From an uncultured Bacteroidota bacterium (lineage in GTDB: Bacteria > Bacteroidota > Bacteroidia > Flavobacteriales > Flavobacteriaceae): a DNA stretch of 32,555 nucleotides. The position numbers and the translations under genes are program-made. Shown piece by piece: positions 7,828 to 15,853 of this stretch (position 1 is its first letter; every line of letters begins with the position of its first letter). Below the pieces are notes generated by a model. It was not told where the DNA came from. It searched no databases and saw only the letters and a program-made list of their open reading frames with translations. The DNA is taken from NCBI GenBank assembly GCA_902560065.1, contig CACEKG010000014.1, forward strand, positions 1 to 32,555. Reading direction: 5' to 3'.

Positions 7828-9627
7828 CTAAAAACAATATTTATTTTCACTAATTATCTTATTTGCAATTTCAGTTTTTAAAACAAAAATATTAGGACAA
7901 GTTTTATAGTCACAGGTTTTTTTAATTAGGTCTAATAGTTCTGATTTTTCATCACCTTCTGAAATACTATAAATAATATCCTTTGACTTTTTAAGTATTA
8001 TTTCATTAGCCTCATATAAATACAATTGAGTCATTTTTATTTGAGAAGATTGGGATTCTTTGTCTGACCTATTAATGTTTTTAATTGTTCTTTTTAGACC
8101 AGAATCAATTAAATAAATTTCAATTAATATATCAGACAATGACATTAGAATTTGTTGTTTTTTTTCAAGGTCTTGACCATATTTTTCTACTGCTTTTCCA
8201 ATTAAGATCAAAAATATTTTTTTTAGATTAATTAATAATTCAGTTTCGTTTGATAGTGTATTGGGCGAAGTTTCTTTTTTGTCTAAACTTTTTAATAAAT
8301 CACTTTTTGCATTCATTACGGCTTCCATCAAGTTTATTTGTCCTTTGATTCCTTTTTTTAAAAGCATGCCAATAGAAAGCATTCTATTTATTTCATTAGT
8401 TCCTTCGTATATTCTTCCAATACGAGCATCTCTCCAAGCAGATTCCATTGGTGCTTCTGCAGAAAATCCCATTCCACCAAAAATTTGAATTCCTTCATCA
8501 GTACAGTTCATTATATCTTCAGAAATTCCAATTTTAATTAAAGAACACTCAATAGCAAAATCTTCAACCCCTTTTAGTTCTGATTCTTGATGTGACATAC
8601 CCTCACTTAAAAAAAATTCAGTTCTATTTTCTATATCCTTAGCCGCTCTATAACAGGCAGATTCGCCTATATAGCAGGATGTTGCCATTTGACTAATTTT
8701 TTCTTTTATAGCTCCAAAGCTTGAAATTGGTGATTTAAATTGAATACGTTCATTAGAATATTTAACTGCTTCAGTAATGACTCTTCTTTGAGCTTCTAAA
8801 CATGCAACACCTAATTTCACTCTTCCAACATTTAAAGCATTCATAGCAATTTTAAAACCTTGTTGTCTTTCTCCCAACATATTCTCAATTGGAACTTTAG
8901 TTTCATTAAAAAATACTTGGCGAGTAGATGATGAGTGAATACCTAGCTTATTTTCTTCATCTCCTAATGTTATTCCATTTGAAGGTTCATTTGGAATTAG
9001 AAAACCAGTAATATTTTTATCATCTTCGATTCTAGCAAAAACAATAAATAAACTTGCAAAACCAGCATTAGAAATCCACATTTTTTGTCCTGATATTTTG
9101 TAGAAAGATCCGTCATCTGATAATACAGCTTTGGTTTTTCCAGAGTTTGCATCTGATCCAGATCCAGGCTCAGTTAAACAATATGATCCAATCCATTTTC
9201 CAGAGGCTAGATTTGGAAGATATTTTTGTTTTTGATCTTCTGTTCCATAAAGAACTATTGGAAGTATTCCTATACCAGTATGAGCTCCAAAAGCTGTTGA
9301 GATAGATCCGCTTGCTCCTGATATATAGTCGCATACAAGCATTGTTGAGACAAAACCCATTCCTAGACCTCCATATTTTTCAGGAACAGATACTCCAAGA
9401 AAACCTAATTCACCTATTTTACTCATCATTTCTTCAGTGAGTTTATAATCTTTTTGTTCAAAACGTTGTTTTTTGGGAACAATTTCTCTATCAACAAACT
9501 CTATAACTGAATCCTTCATCATTTTATGTTCTTCTGTAAAGTCTTCAGGGGTAAAAATATCGTAAGGATTAGACTCTTTAATTATAAAAGATCCACCAAT
9601 AGTGACTGATTTCTGATTTGTTTCCAT
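7828..9627 (-). CDS. Acyl-CoA dehydrogenase, long (VLCAD/ACAD9-like) type
   Basis: A 599-residue flavoenzyme that oxidises acyl-CoA to trans-2-enoyl-CoA, the first step of beta-oxidation. N-terminal helical domain at about residues 30-145; FAD/substrate signature YCLTEPGSGSDA at 150-160; middle beta domain to about 260; C-terminal catalytic helices with QIFGGMGFSAE (381-391) and RIYEGTNEINR (405-415), where Glu408 matches the catalytic base of the family. About 180 extra C-terminal residues fit the long VLCAD/ACAD9 subgroup rather than the roughly 390-residue short form. The ATG lies 2 bases after the marR stop, so the two form an operon, presumably under the palindrome upstream of marR. Chain-length preference cannot be read. 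It converges on porP/sprF with 12 bases between stops. Confidence 0.93.
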   Translation of the reverse strand: METNQKSVTIGGSFIIKESNPYDIFTPEDFTEEHKMMKDSVIEFVDREIVPKKQRFEQKDYKLTEEMMSKIGELGFLGVSVPEKYGGLGMGFVSTMLVCDYISGASGSISTAFGAHTGIGILPIVLYGTEDQKQKYLPNLASGKWIGSYCLTEPGSGSDANSGKTKAVLSDDGSFYKISGQKMWISNAGFASLFIVFARIEDDKNITGFLIPNEPSNGITLGDEENKLGIHSSSTRQVFFNETKVPIENMLGERQQGFKIAMNALNVGRVKLGVACLEAQRRVITEAVKYSNERIQFKSPISSFGAIKEKISQMATSCYIGESACYRAAKDIENRTEFFLSEGMSHQESELKGVEDFAIECSLIKIGISEDIMNCTDEGIQIFGGMGFSAEAPMESAWRDARIGRIYEGTNEINRMLSIGMLLKKGIKGQINLMEAVMNAKSDLLKSLDKKETSPNTLSNETELLINLKKIFLILIGKAVEKYGQDLEKKQQILMSLSDILIEIYLIDSGLKRTIKNINRSDKESQSSQIKMTQLYLYEANEIILKKSKDIIYSISEGDEKSELLDLIKKTCDYKTCPNIFVLKTEIANKIISENKYCF

Positions 9628-9629
9628 AT

Positions 9630-10097
9630 TTATTTGATTTTTTTTGTTGTCATTATTACTGCACCTTTTTTGAAGAATTCATATTTTTTAGCTACTTCTG
9701 AAATTCTATTTATTACTTTATGAAAGTTTTTAATTTCTTTATTATTTAATTTTTTATCAATTTCTTTATTAAAACCAACAACAACGTTCTTAGAATCTTC
9801 TCTTTTTAATTTTCCAAATTTTGTAAGTTTTATGATGACACCTCTTCCATCTTTCGGATTCTTATTTCTTTTAATAAGTTTTCTTTCTTCCATTGTGTTT
9901 ATAAGCCTTGACAAACTGGTTGACTCCATACCCATTTTAGGTCCTAAATCAGTTACAGATGAACCTTTTTGTTCAATACTTAGTAATGCAAAACCTATAA
10001 CCATAGTTGATTCAAATTTTAAGGCCTCCCTATTGTACATATTTGAAACTAATTGCCAAGTTGATTTTAAGGCATAGTCGTAAGTTTCTTTTTTCAT
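9630..10097 (-). CDS. MarR family transcriptional regulator
   Basis: A 155-residue winged-helix regulator. Helical start (DYALKSTWQLVSNMYN), recognition-helix region MGMESTSLSRLINTMEERKL (about residues 76-95) and the wing NPKDGRGVIIKLT are all visible and typical of MarR proteins next to fatty-acid genes in Bacteroidetes. Chosen start: ATG at 10097, because the conserved N-terminal helix begins within the next few residues. It precedes the acyl-CoA dehydrogenase by 2 bases and follows the acyl-CoA ligase gene at 64 bases. A perfect 28-bp palindrome 16 bases upstream of the start is the obvious candidate autoregulatory operator. The ligand is probably an acyl-CoA or related compound, inferred only from the neighbours. 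Confidence 0.92.
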   Translation of the reverse strand: MKKETYDYALKSTWQLVSNMYNREALKFESTMVIGFALLSIEQKGSSVTDLGPKMGMESTSLSRLINTMEERKLIKRNKNPKDGRGVIIKLTKFGKLKREDSKNVVVGFNKEIDKKLNNKEIKNFHKVINRISEVAKKYEFFKKGAVIMTTKKIK

Positions 10098-10102
10098 TAA
10101 AG

Positions 10103-10110
10103 CAAATATA
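10103..10110 (-). promoter_or_regulatory. Candidate -7 box for marR (TATATTTG)
   Basis: Read on the - strand this is TATATTTG, an exact fit to the Bacteroidetes -7 consensus TAnnTTTG. Its last base is only 5 bases from the marR ATG, so the transcript would start at or almost at the start codon. No good -33 TTTG is visible; that region is occupied by the palindrome. Confidence 0.5.
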
Positions 10111-10113
10111 AAA

Positions 10114-10141
10114 AAAAATACTATGCATGCATAGTATTTTT
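10114..10141. promoter_or_regulatory. Perfect 28-bp palindrome, likely MarR operator (or terminator of fadD)
   Basis: The core TACTATGCATGCATAGTA is flanked by five A on one side and five T on the other, and every base pairs with its mirror. It overlaps the expected promoter region of marR on the - strand, a typical autoregulation layout. The - strand transcript coming from the acyl-CoA ligase gene would also fold into a 12-bp stem with a 4-base loop whose 3' arm runs into a T tract, so a terminator role, alone or in addition, is possible. Confidence 0.75.
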
Positions 10142-10161
10142 ATAAGAGTTAAATATTTGAT

Positions 10162-11931
10162 TTAATTGTATATTTCATTTACTAATTCTTTGAATTTTTC
10201 TTTTATAACTTTTCTTTTGACTTTCATAGTAGGTGTAAGATGCTCTTTTTCTATTGACCAAACTTCAGGGGTTAATTTAAATTTTTTAATTTTTTCCCAT
10301 TGAGCAAAGGATTTATTATAAAAATCAATTTCTTCTTCAAATTGGTTTAATAGTTCTTCTTGTTTACATATTTTTTCAAGATTATTTTCGCACGATATTC
10401 CTTTTTCTTTTAACCATTGTAGGCAAAACTCGAAATTAGGTTGAATAATAGCTGAAGGCATCTTTTGATTCTCTCCAATTACAGCAATTTGTTCAACAAA
10501 AGAAGATTGTTTTATTAAACTTTCTAGAACTTGAGGGGCAATATATTTTCCTCCAGAGGTTTTAAACATTTCTTTTTTCCTATCAGTAATTGTTAGAAAA
10601 CCATTATTATCAATTTCACCAATATCTCCAGTATGAAAATATTCTCCCGTCATACATTGCTTTGTTAATTCTTTGTTTTTAAAATATCCTAGCATAATGT
10701 TGGGTCCTTTACATAATATTTCACCATCGCTCGCAATTTTAACTTTTACCCCATCAATAACTTTACCAACACTTCCAATTTTAAAACCTTCGATTGATTT
10801 TTCATTAATTGTTATTGCAGGAGAAGTTTCAGTTAAGCCATAACCTTCTACAATTGTCATTTTTGCAGCACTAAAGACTTTTATTAATCTTGGTTGCAAA
10901 GCAGCACTTCCGGATTGAATATGAACTAGATTACCTCCTAAAGCATCTTTCCATTTAGACAAAATTAATTTATAGGCAATTTTTAGTTTAATTTGATAAA
11001 GAAAACTCTGACTTTTAAAAGGAGTGTAGTTTAATCCTATTTTTATAGCCCAGTAAAACAAGTTTTTTTTCAATCCTTTTAACTCATCACCTTTTTCATA
11101 AAACTTGTCAAAAACTTTTTCTAATAATCTTGGTACAGCAGTTATTACATGCGGTTTAACCTCTTTTAAATTATCTCCAATTGTTTCAAGGGATTCAGCA
11201 AAATAAACTTCAAAACTATTAAAGATATATCCATATAGTTGAGTTCTTTCATATATATGACAAAGAGGTAAAAAACTTAAAGCTCTATGTCCCTTATTTG
11301 GTTGTAATCCTAATCTTTTTGATGCTGAAATTACATTTGAAACTAAATTTCCATGACTAAGCATAACTCCTTTGGGAATTCCCGTTGTTCCAGATGTGTA
11401 TATTATTGTTGCTAAACTTTCAGAGTTAACTTTATTTTTAATAATATTAATTTCATCTAGATCATAATTTTCACCTAAATCAAGAAGTTCTTTCCAGTTT
11501 TTACAATTTTTAATTTGGTCAAAACTAAAAATTTCTTTTAAGGATTTTACCTTACTTTTTATGGGGTTAATTTTATTTAACACCTCTGTATCAGAAACGA
11601 AACAATACTTGCATTCAGAATGATTTAGGATATATTCATAATCTTTTGAGGTAATTGTAGGATACAAAGGAACATTTATTGCTCCTATTTGAAGTATACC
11701 CATATCAATGATACTCCATTCAAATCTATTTGTTGATGAAATTAAAGCTATTTTATCATCAGGTTTAATTCCAAGTTTTAAAAGAGCTTGAGAAATTTTA
11801 TGAGATTTATCAAAAAACTCTTTAGAAGAAATTGAAACCCATTTTGAATTTGATTTTGAACTTAGTGATTTATCAAGTGGTCCATTATTCACTTGATGTT
11901 CTAAAAATTGAAAAATTTTTGAGAATTCCAT
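10162..11931 (-). CDS. Long-chain fatty acid--CoA ligase (AMP-forming)
   Basis: A 589-residue ANL-superfamily enzyme that activates fatty acids with ATP and CoA. Seen: the P-loop-like motif YTSGTTGIPKG at residues 178-188, HGN shortly after, the GYGLTETSP motif, YFHTGDIG, and the hinge plus C-terminal core DRKKEMFKTSGGKYIAP. Length and motifs fit bacterial long-chain acyl-CoA synthetases of the kind common in Flavobacteria. It lies directly upstream of marR and the acyl-CoA dehydrogenase on the same strand, which fits fatty-acid uptake and breakdown. The 64-base gap with a hairpin-capable palindrome suggests it may be transcribed separately from marR. Substrate length is inferred. Confidence 0.9.
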   Translation of the reverse strand: MEFSKIFQFLEHQVNNGPLDKSLSSKSNSKWVSISSKEFFDKSHKISQALLKLGIKPDDKIALISSTNRFEWSIIDMGILQIGAINVPLYPTITSKDYEYILNHSECKYCFVSDTEVLNKINPIKSKVKSLKEIFSFDQIKNCKNWKELLDLGENYDLDEINIIKNKVNSESLATIIYTSGTTGIPKGVMLSHGNLVSNVISASKRLGLQPNKGHRALSFLPLCHIYERTQLYGYIFNSFEVYFAESLETIGDNLKEVKPHVITAVPRLLEKVFDKFYEKGDELKGLKKNLFYWAIKIGLNYTPFKSQSFLYQIKLKIAYKLILSKWKDALGGNLVHIQSGSAALQPRLIKVFSAAKMTIVEGYGLTETSPAITINEKSIEGFKIGSVGKVIDGVKVKIASDGEILCKGPNIMLGYFKNKELTKQCMTGEYFHTGDIGEIDNNGFLTITDRKKEMFKTSGGKYIAPQVLESLIKQSSFVEQIAVIGENQKMPSAIIQPNFEFCLQWLKEKGISCENNLEKICKQEELLNQFEEEIDFYNKSFAQWEKIKKFKLTPEVWSIEKEHLTPTMKVKRKVIKEKFKELVNEIYN

Positions 11932-11979
11932 ATTATCTTTTGTCGCAAATTATGAATTTTTGACTAATTCTATATTAAA

Positions 11980-14900
11980 TTACTTTGAAAGCCAATTATA
12001 AGCATTTACAAAAGCTTCATGCCAAGGAGAAATTTCATGTTTAGATTTATTTGGATAATATCCCCAATTCCATGGAAAAAGAGATCTTTCAAGGTGAGGC
12101 ATCATTACTAAATGTCTTCCATCTTCACTACATAGCATAGCTGTATTGTAATCTGAACCATTTGGATTAGCAGGATAACCAGAATAATGATATTTTGCAG
12201 GTATTTGGTAATGATCTTCATTTAATGGTAATAAAAATTTACCTTCTCCATGAGCTGCCCATATTCCTAAGGTGCTTCCTTCTAAACTTTTCATCATTAT
12301 TGAGCTGGACGGTTGAATTTTTACAGCAGTAAATATACATTCAAATTTTCCAGAATTATTGTGAGTCATTTTAGGTTTATCTTTATCTAAAGGATTTATT
12401 AAATTTAGTTCAATAAAAAGTTGACAACCATTACAAACCCCTATTGACATTGTATCATTTCTTTTAAAAAAATTAGTTAAACTTTCTTTTGCCTTTGTAT
12501 TATAAAGAAAAGAACCAGCCCACCCTTTTGCCGAGCCTAAAACATCCGAGTTTGAGAATCCTCCAACTCCAGCAATAAATTTTATTGATTCTAAGTTTTC
12601 TCTTCCTTTTATTAGATCAGTCATATGTATATCAATTACATCAAATCCTGCAATATGAAGAGCATATGCCATTTCTCTTTCAGAATTACTTCCTTGATCC
12701 CTAATTATAGCTGCCTTAATTCTTTTTTTATTTTTAAAGTTATTTATTAGCCCCTTAAACTCTTTTGGAAAAGTATAATTTAAAGGTTGAACTTTATAGT
12801 TTTTTTCTCTTTCCAATGATAATTTATTCCTTGTTTGATAGCTATCTAATATTTTTGAAGTTGAATACCAATTATCTCTAAAATGATTTATATTAAAATT
12901 GAAATTATTATTAAAATTTTTAACAATTAATTTTCCATTTGAAATTACTTTTCCAACATGAATACATTTAATTTTTTCATTTTTAAAATAATCACTTAAA
13001 TTAATAACAGATTGCATTAGAATTCCAGAGTTTTCAGAAAAAAAGACTTTTACACAATCCTTTTCATTTAGTTCAGTTAAATCAATATCTAATCCTATAT
13101 TATTACTTGGAAAACACATTTCTAAAAGACTAGTAATCAAACCACCAGAAGAAATATCATGACCAGAACTTATTTTTTCATCACGAATTAAATTTTGTAC
13201 AGAATTAAAAGCTTTTTTAAAATATTCAGGATTACTTATTGTAGGGGCATTATTACCAATTTTATTTAAAATTTGACCAAAAGAACTACCTCCAAGAGAA
13301 TATTCTTCATCTGATAGATTTATGTAATATAAATCACCTCCATTTTTTTTAAGATTAGGGGTGACAACTTTTTTAATATTTTCACACTCACCAGTAGCTG
13401 ATATAATTACAGTCCCTGGAGCCCTGACAATAGAGTTTTTGTATTCTTGTTGCATTGACAGAGAATCTTTTCCAGTCGGGATGTTTATACCTAGTGAAAT
13501 TGCAAAATCCGAACAAGCTTTTACTGCATCATAAAGTCTAGAGTCTTCACCTGGGTTTTTACAAGGCCACATCCAATTTGCAGATAAACTTATAGATTTC
13601 ATTTTTTTAGACAATGGAGCCCAAATAATGTTTGTGAGACTTTCCGCTATAGAGTTTATACTTCCTTTTTTTGGATTTATAATTCCACTAACAGGGGAAT
13701 GGCCAATTGAAGTAGCAATTCCTTTTTTTCCTGAAAAATCGAGAGCAACAACACCGCAATTACTTAAGGGTAATTGTAATTTTCCAACAGTTTGTTGTTG
13801 AGCAACTTTTCCTGTAACACATCTATCAACTTTATTTGTAAGCCAATCTTTACATGCTACTGATTCTAATTTTAGAACATCATTAATATAATCTTCTATT
13901 TTTTTTTGGGAATATTCTATTTCTATAAATGATCTATTTAAGGTTTTGTCTTTCATTAAAGTTTTTGGAGGATTTCCAAATAATGAGTCAAGATTCAGAT
14001 CAATGGGTTTTTTTTGAGTAGCATCATCAATAAAAGTAAATTGTTTATCATTTTTGACTTCTCCAGCAACGTAAATTGGTGCTCTTTCTCTTTTAGCAAT
14101 GGATTTGATTAAATTTAAATCAGAAGGATCGATAATTAAACCCATCCTTTCTTGTGACTCATTACCAATAATCTCTTTAAAAGATAAAGTTGGATCTCCT
14201 AAAGGAAGTTTATTAATATGAATAAGTCCTCCATTTTCTTCCACTAACTCTGAAAGACAATTTAAATGACCTCCAGCTCCATGATCATGAATTGAAATAA
14301 TGGGATTTTTTCCTAACTCAATTAGACTTCTTATAGTATTTGCAACTCTTTTTTGCATCTCAGGATTTGATCTTTGTACTGCATTTAATTCAATTTTATT
14401 TTCAAAAGATCCAGTATTAGATGAAGAAACAGCTGCTCCACCCATTCCAATCCTGTAATTATCTCCACCTAATATAATTATTAAATCATTTTTTTTTGGT
14501 AATTTTTTTTGAGCTTGATTTAAGTTTCCATATCCAATTCCACCAGCAAGCATAATTACTTTATCATAAGCCCATAGAAGATCTTTTTCTTTATGTTCAA
14601 ATGTTAAGACAGATCCTAAAATTAGTGGTTGGCCAAATTTATTTCCAAAATCTGATGCTCCATTTGAAGCTTTTATTAATATTTCAAGGGGTGTTTGATA
14701 AAGCCATTTTCTTTCAGAAATATTTTCTTCCCAACGTTTAACTTTTCCTGTTCTAGAATATGGTGTCATGTAAACAGCCGTACCTGCTATAGGAATTGAA
14801 CCTTGACCTCCAGCCATACGATCTCTAATTTCTCCACCTGATCCAGTTGCTGCTCCATTAAATGGTTCAACTGTAGTAGGAAAATTATGTGTTTCCGCTT

Positions 14901-15627
14901 TTAATGAAATTACACTTTTAATTTTTTTAGTTAAATATTTACTCGGGATTTCGCCTTTAGAAGGAGAAAACTGAATAATTTCAGGCCCTTTTATAAAGGC
15001 TACATTATCCTTGTAGGCAGATACGATTTCGTTTGGATTAATTTTTGATGTTTTTTTAATTAACTCAAATAGGCTGTTTTTTTGTTTATTTCCATTAATA
15101 ATAAAATTGCCATTAAATATTTTGTGTCTACAATGTTCAGAGTTTACTTGAGAAAAACCAAAGACTTCAGAATCAGTAAGAGGTCTATTCAATTTTTTTG
15201 ATAAGTTATTTAAATAATCAATTTCTTCAGAATTAAGAGATAGTCCCTCATTTATATTATAGAGATTAATGTTTTCAATTTTTTTTATTTTTTCAGGAGT
15301 TACATTTACTTCGAATATGTTATGATCAATTACTTTATATTTATTAAAAAGCATTGGATCGTATTTTTCTTCATCTAATATTTTTTTATACTTTTCAATT
15401 CGACTAATTCCATTTATGCCCATGTTTTGAGCAATTTCTACAGCATTTGTGCTCCATGGTGAGATCATATTAGGATATGGCCCAATAAATGGTCCTTTTA
15501 TTATTTTTTGAATATTAATTTTCTGATTAAATAACCACTGAAATTTTTTTAGATCTTCAGAAGATATTTTATTTTCGGATTTTATGACATATATAGCATC
15601 TTTTATATTGCCGAAGAAAGAAATCAT
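11980..15627 (-). CDS. purL: Phosphoribosylformylglycinamidine synthase, single-chain PurL
   Basis: A 1215-residue FGAM synthase for the fourth step of purine synthesis: FGAR, glutamine and ATP give FGAM. The N-terminal region carries QVNSEHCRHKIFNG; the AIRS-like halves show LKAETHNFPTTVEPFNGAAT and GGQGSIPIAGTA in the first and PTGKDSLSM in the second. The C-terminal class I glutamine amidotransferase domain has the nucleophile in GVCNGCQ (Cys1065) and the AAHGEG and MPHLERS motifs. The large fused form is slightly shorter than the proteobacterial enzyme of about 1295 residues; no separate PurQ or PurS is needed. The ATG at 15627 is followed directly by in-frame conserved sequence. It stands alone among envelope and lipid genes, 48 bases before the ligase. 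Confidence 0.96.
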   Translation of the reverse strand: MISFFGNIKDAIYVIKSENKISSEDLKKFQWLFNQKINIQKIIKGPFIGPYPNMISPWSTNAVEIAQNMGINGISRIEKYKKILDEEKYDPMLFNKYKVIDHNIFEVNVTPEKIKKIENINLYNINEGLSLNSEEIDYLNNLSKKLNRPLTDSEVFGFSQVNSEHCRHKIFNGNFIINGNKQKNSLFELIKKTSKINPNEIVSAYKDNVAFIKGPEIIQFSPSKGEIPSKYLTKKIKSVISLKAETHNFPTTVEPFNGAATGSGGEIRDRMAGGQGSIPIAGTAVYMTPYSRTGKVKRWEENISERKWLYQTPLEILIKASNGASDFGNKFGQPLILGSVLTFEHKEKDLLWAYDKVIMLAGGIGYGNLNQAQKKLPKKNDLIIILGGDNYRIGMGGAAVSSSNTGSFENKIELNAVQRSNPEMQKRVANTIRSLIELGKNPIISIHDHGAGGHLNCLSELVEENGGLIHINKLPLGDPTLSFKEIIGNESQERMGLIIDPSDLNLIKSIAKRERAPIYVAGEVKNDKQFTFIDDATQKKPIDLNLDSLFGNPPKTLMKDKTLNRSFIEIEYSQKKIEDYINDVLKLESVACKDWLTNKVDRCVTGKVAQQQTVGKLQLPLSNCGVVALDFSGKKGIATSIGHSPVSGIINPKKGSINSIAESLTNIIWAPLSKKMKSISLSANWMWPCKNPGEDSRLYDAVKACSDFAISLGINIPTGKDSLSMQQEYKNSIVRAPGTVIISATGECENIKKVVTPNLKKNGGDLYYINLSDEEYSLGGSSFGQILNKIGNNAPTISNPEYFKKAFNSVQNLIRDEKISSGHDISSGGLITSLLEMCFPSNNIGLDIDLTELNEKDCVKVFFSENSGILMQSVINLSDYFKNEKIKCIHVGKVISNGKLIVKNFNNNFNFNINHFRDNWYSTSKILDSYQTRNKLSLEREKNYKVQPLNYTFPKEFKGLINNFKNKKRIKAAIIRDQGSNSEREMAYALHIAGFDVIDIHMTDLIKGRENLESIKFIAGVGGFSNSDVLGSAKGWAGSFLYNTKAKESLTNFFKRNDTMSIGVCNGCQLFIELNLINPLDKDKPKMTHNNSGKFECIFTAVKIQPSSSIMMKSLEGSTLGIWAAHGEGKFLLPLNEDHYQIPAKYHYSGYPANPNGSDYNTAMLCSEDGRHLVMMPHLERSLFPWNWGYYPNKSKHEISPWHEAFVNAYNWLSK

Positions 15628-15853
15628 ATAGTTAAAAAAATGATTATGTAAAATTAAATTATTTGATAGATTTAATTTAAAGTAAAGACTTTACATTTTA
15701 ATTATTTTTCATTTATTTATTCACATTATTAAGTTTAAACAAAAAAATGATTATAAATTCTAATGGAATGAAAATTTAAAGATCTAACCTAATTTTTTAA
15801 TTTCGCTTTTATTTTTTGGAAAGTTCAAGTAACTAAAAGTTTAATTTTTTTGA
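15628..15853. other. Longest non-coding gap; small dyad, no gene seen
   Basis: This 226-base, very AT-rich stretch lies between the end of the ABC exporter operon and the purL start, both on the - strand. It must hold the purL promoter. I find no exact TAnnTTTG box on the - strand and no convincing terminator for the exporter. The one ordered element is the dyad GTAAAGACTTTAC at 15682-15694, 55-67 bases upstream of the purL ATG. Confidence 0.5.

Noticed and set aside
7812-7831. TTAGAA...TTCTAA inverted repeat between porP/sprF and the acyl-CoA dehydrogenase as a bidirectional terminator
   Set aside because: Only six mostly A-T pairs, formed largely by the two facing stop codons; too weak to call.
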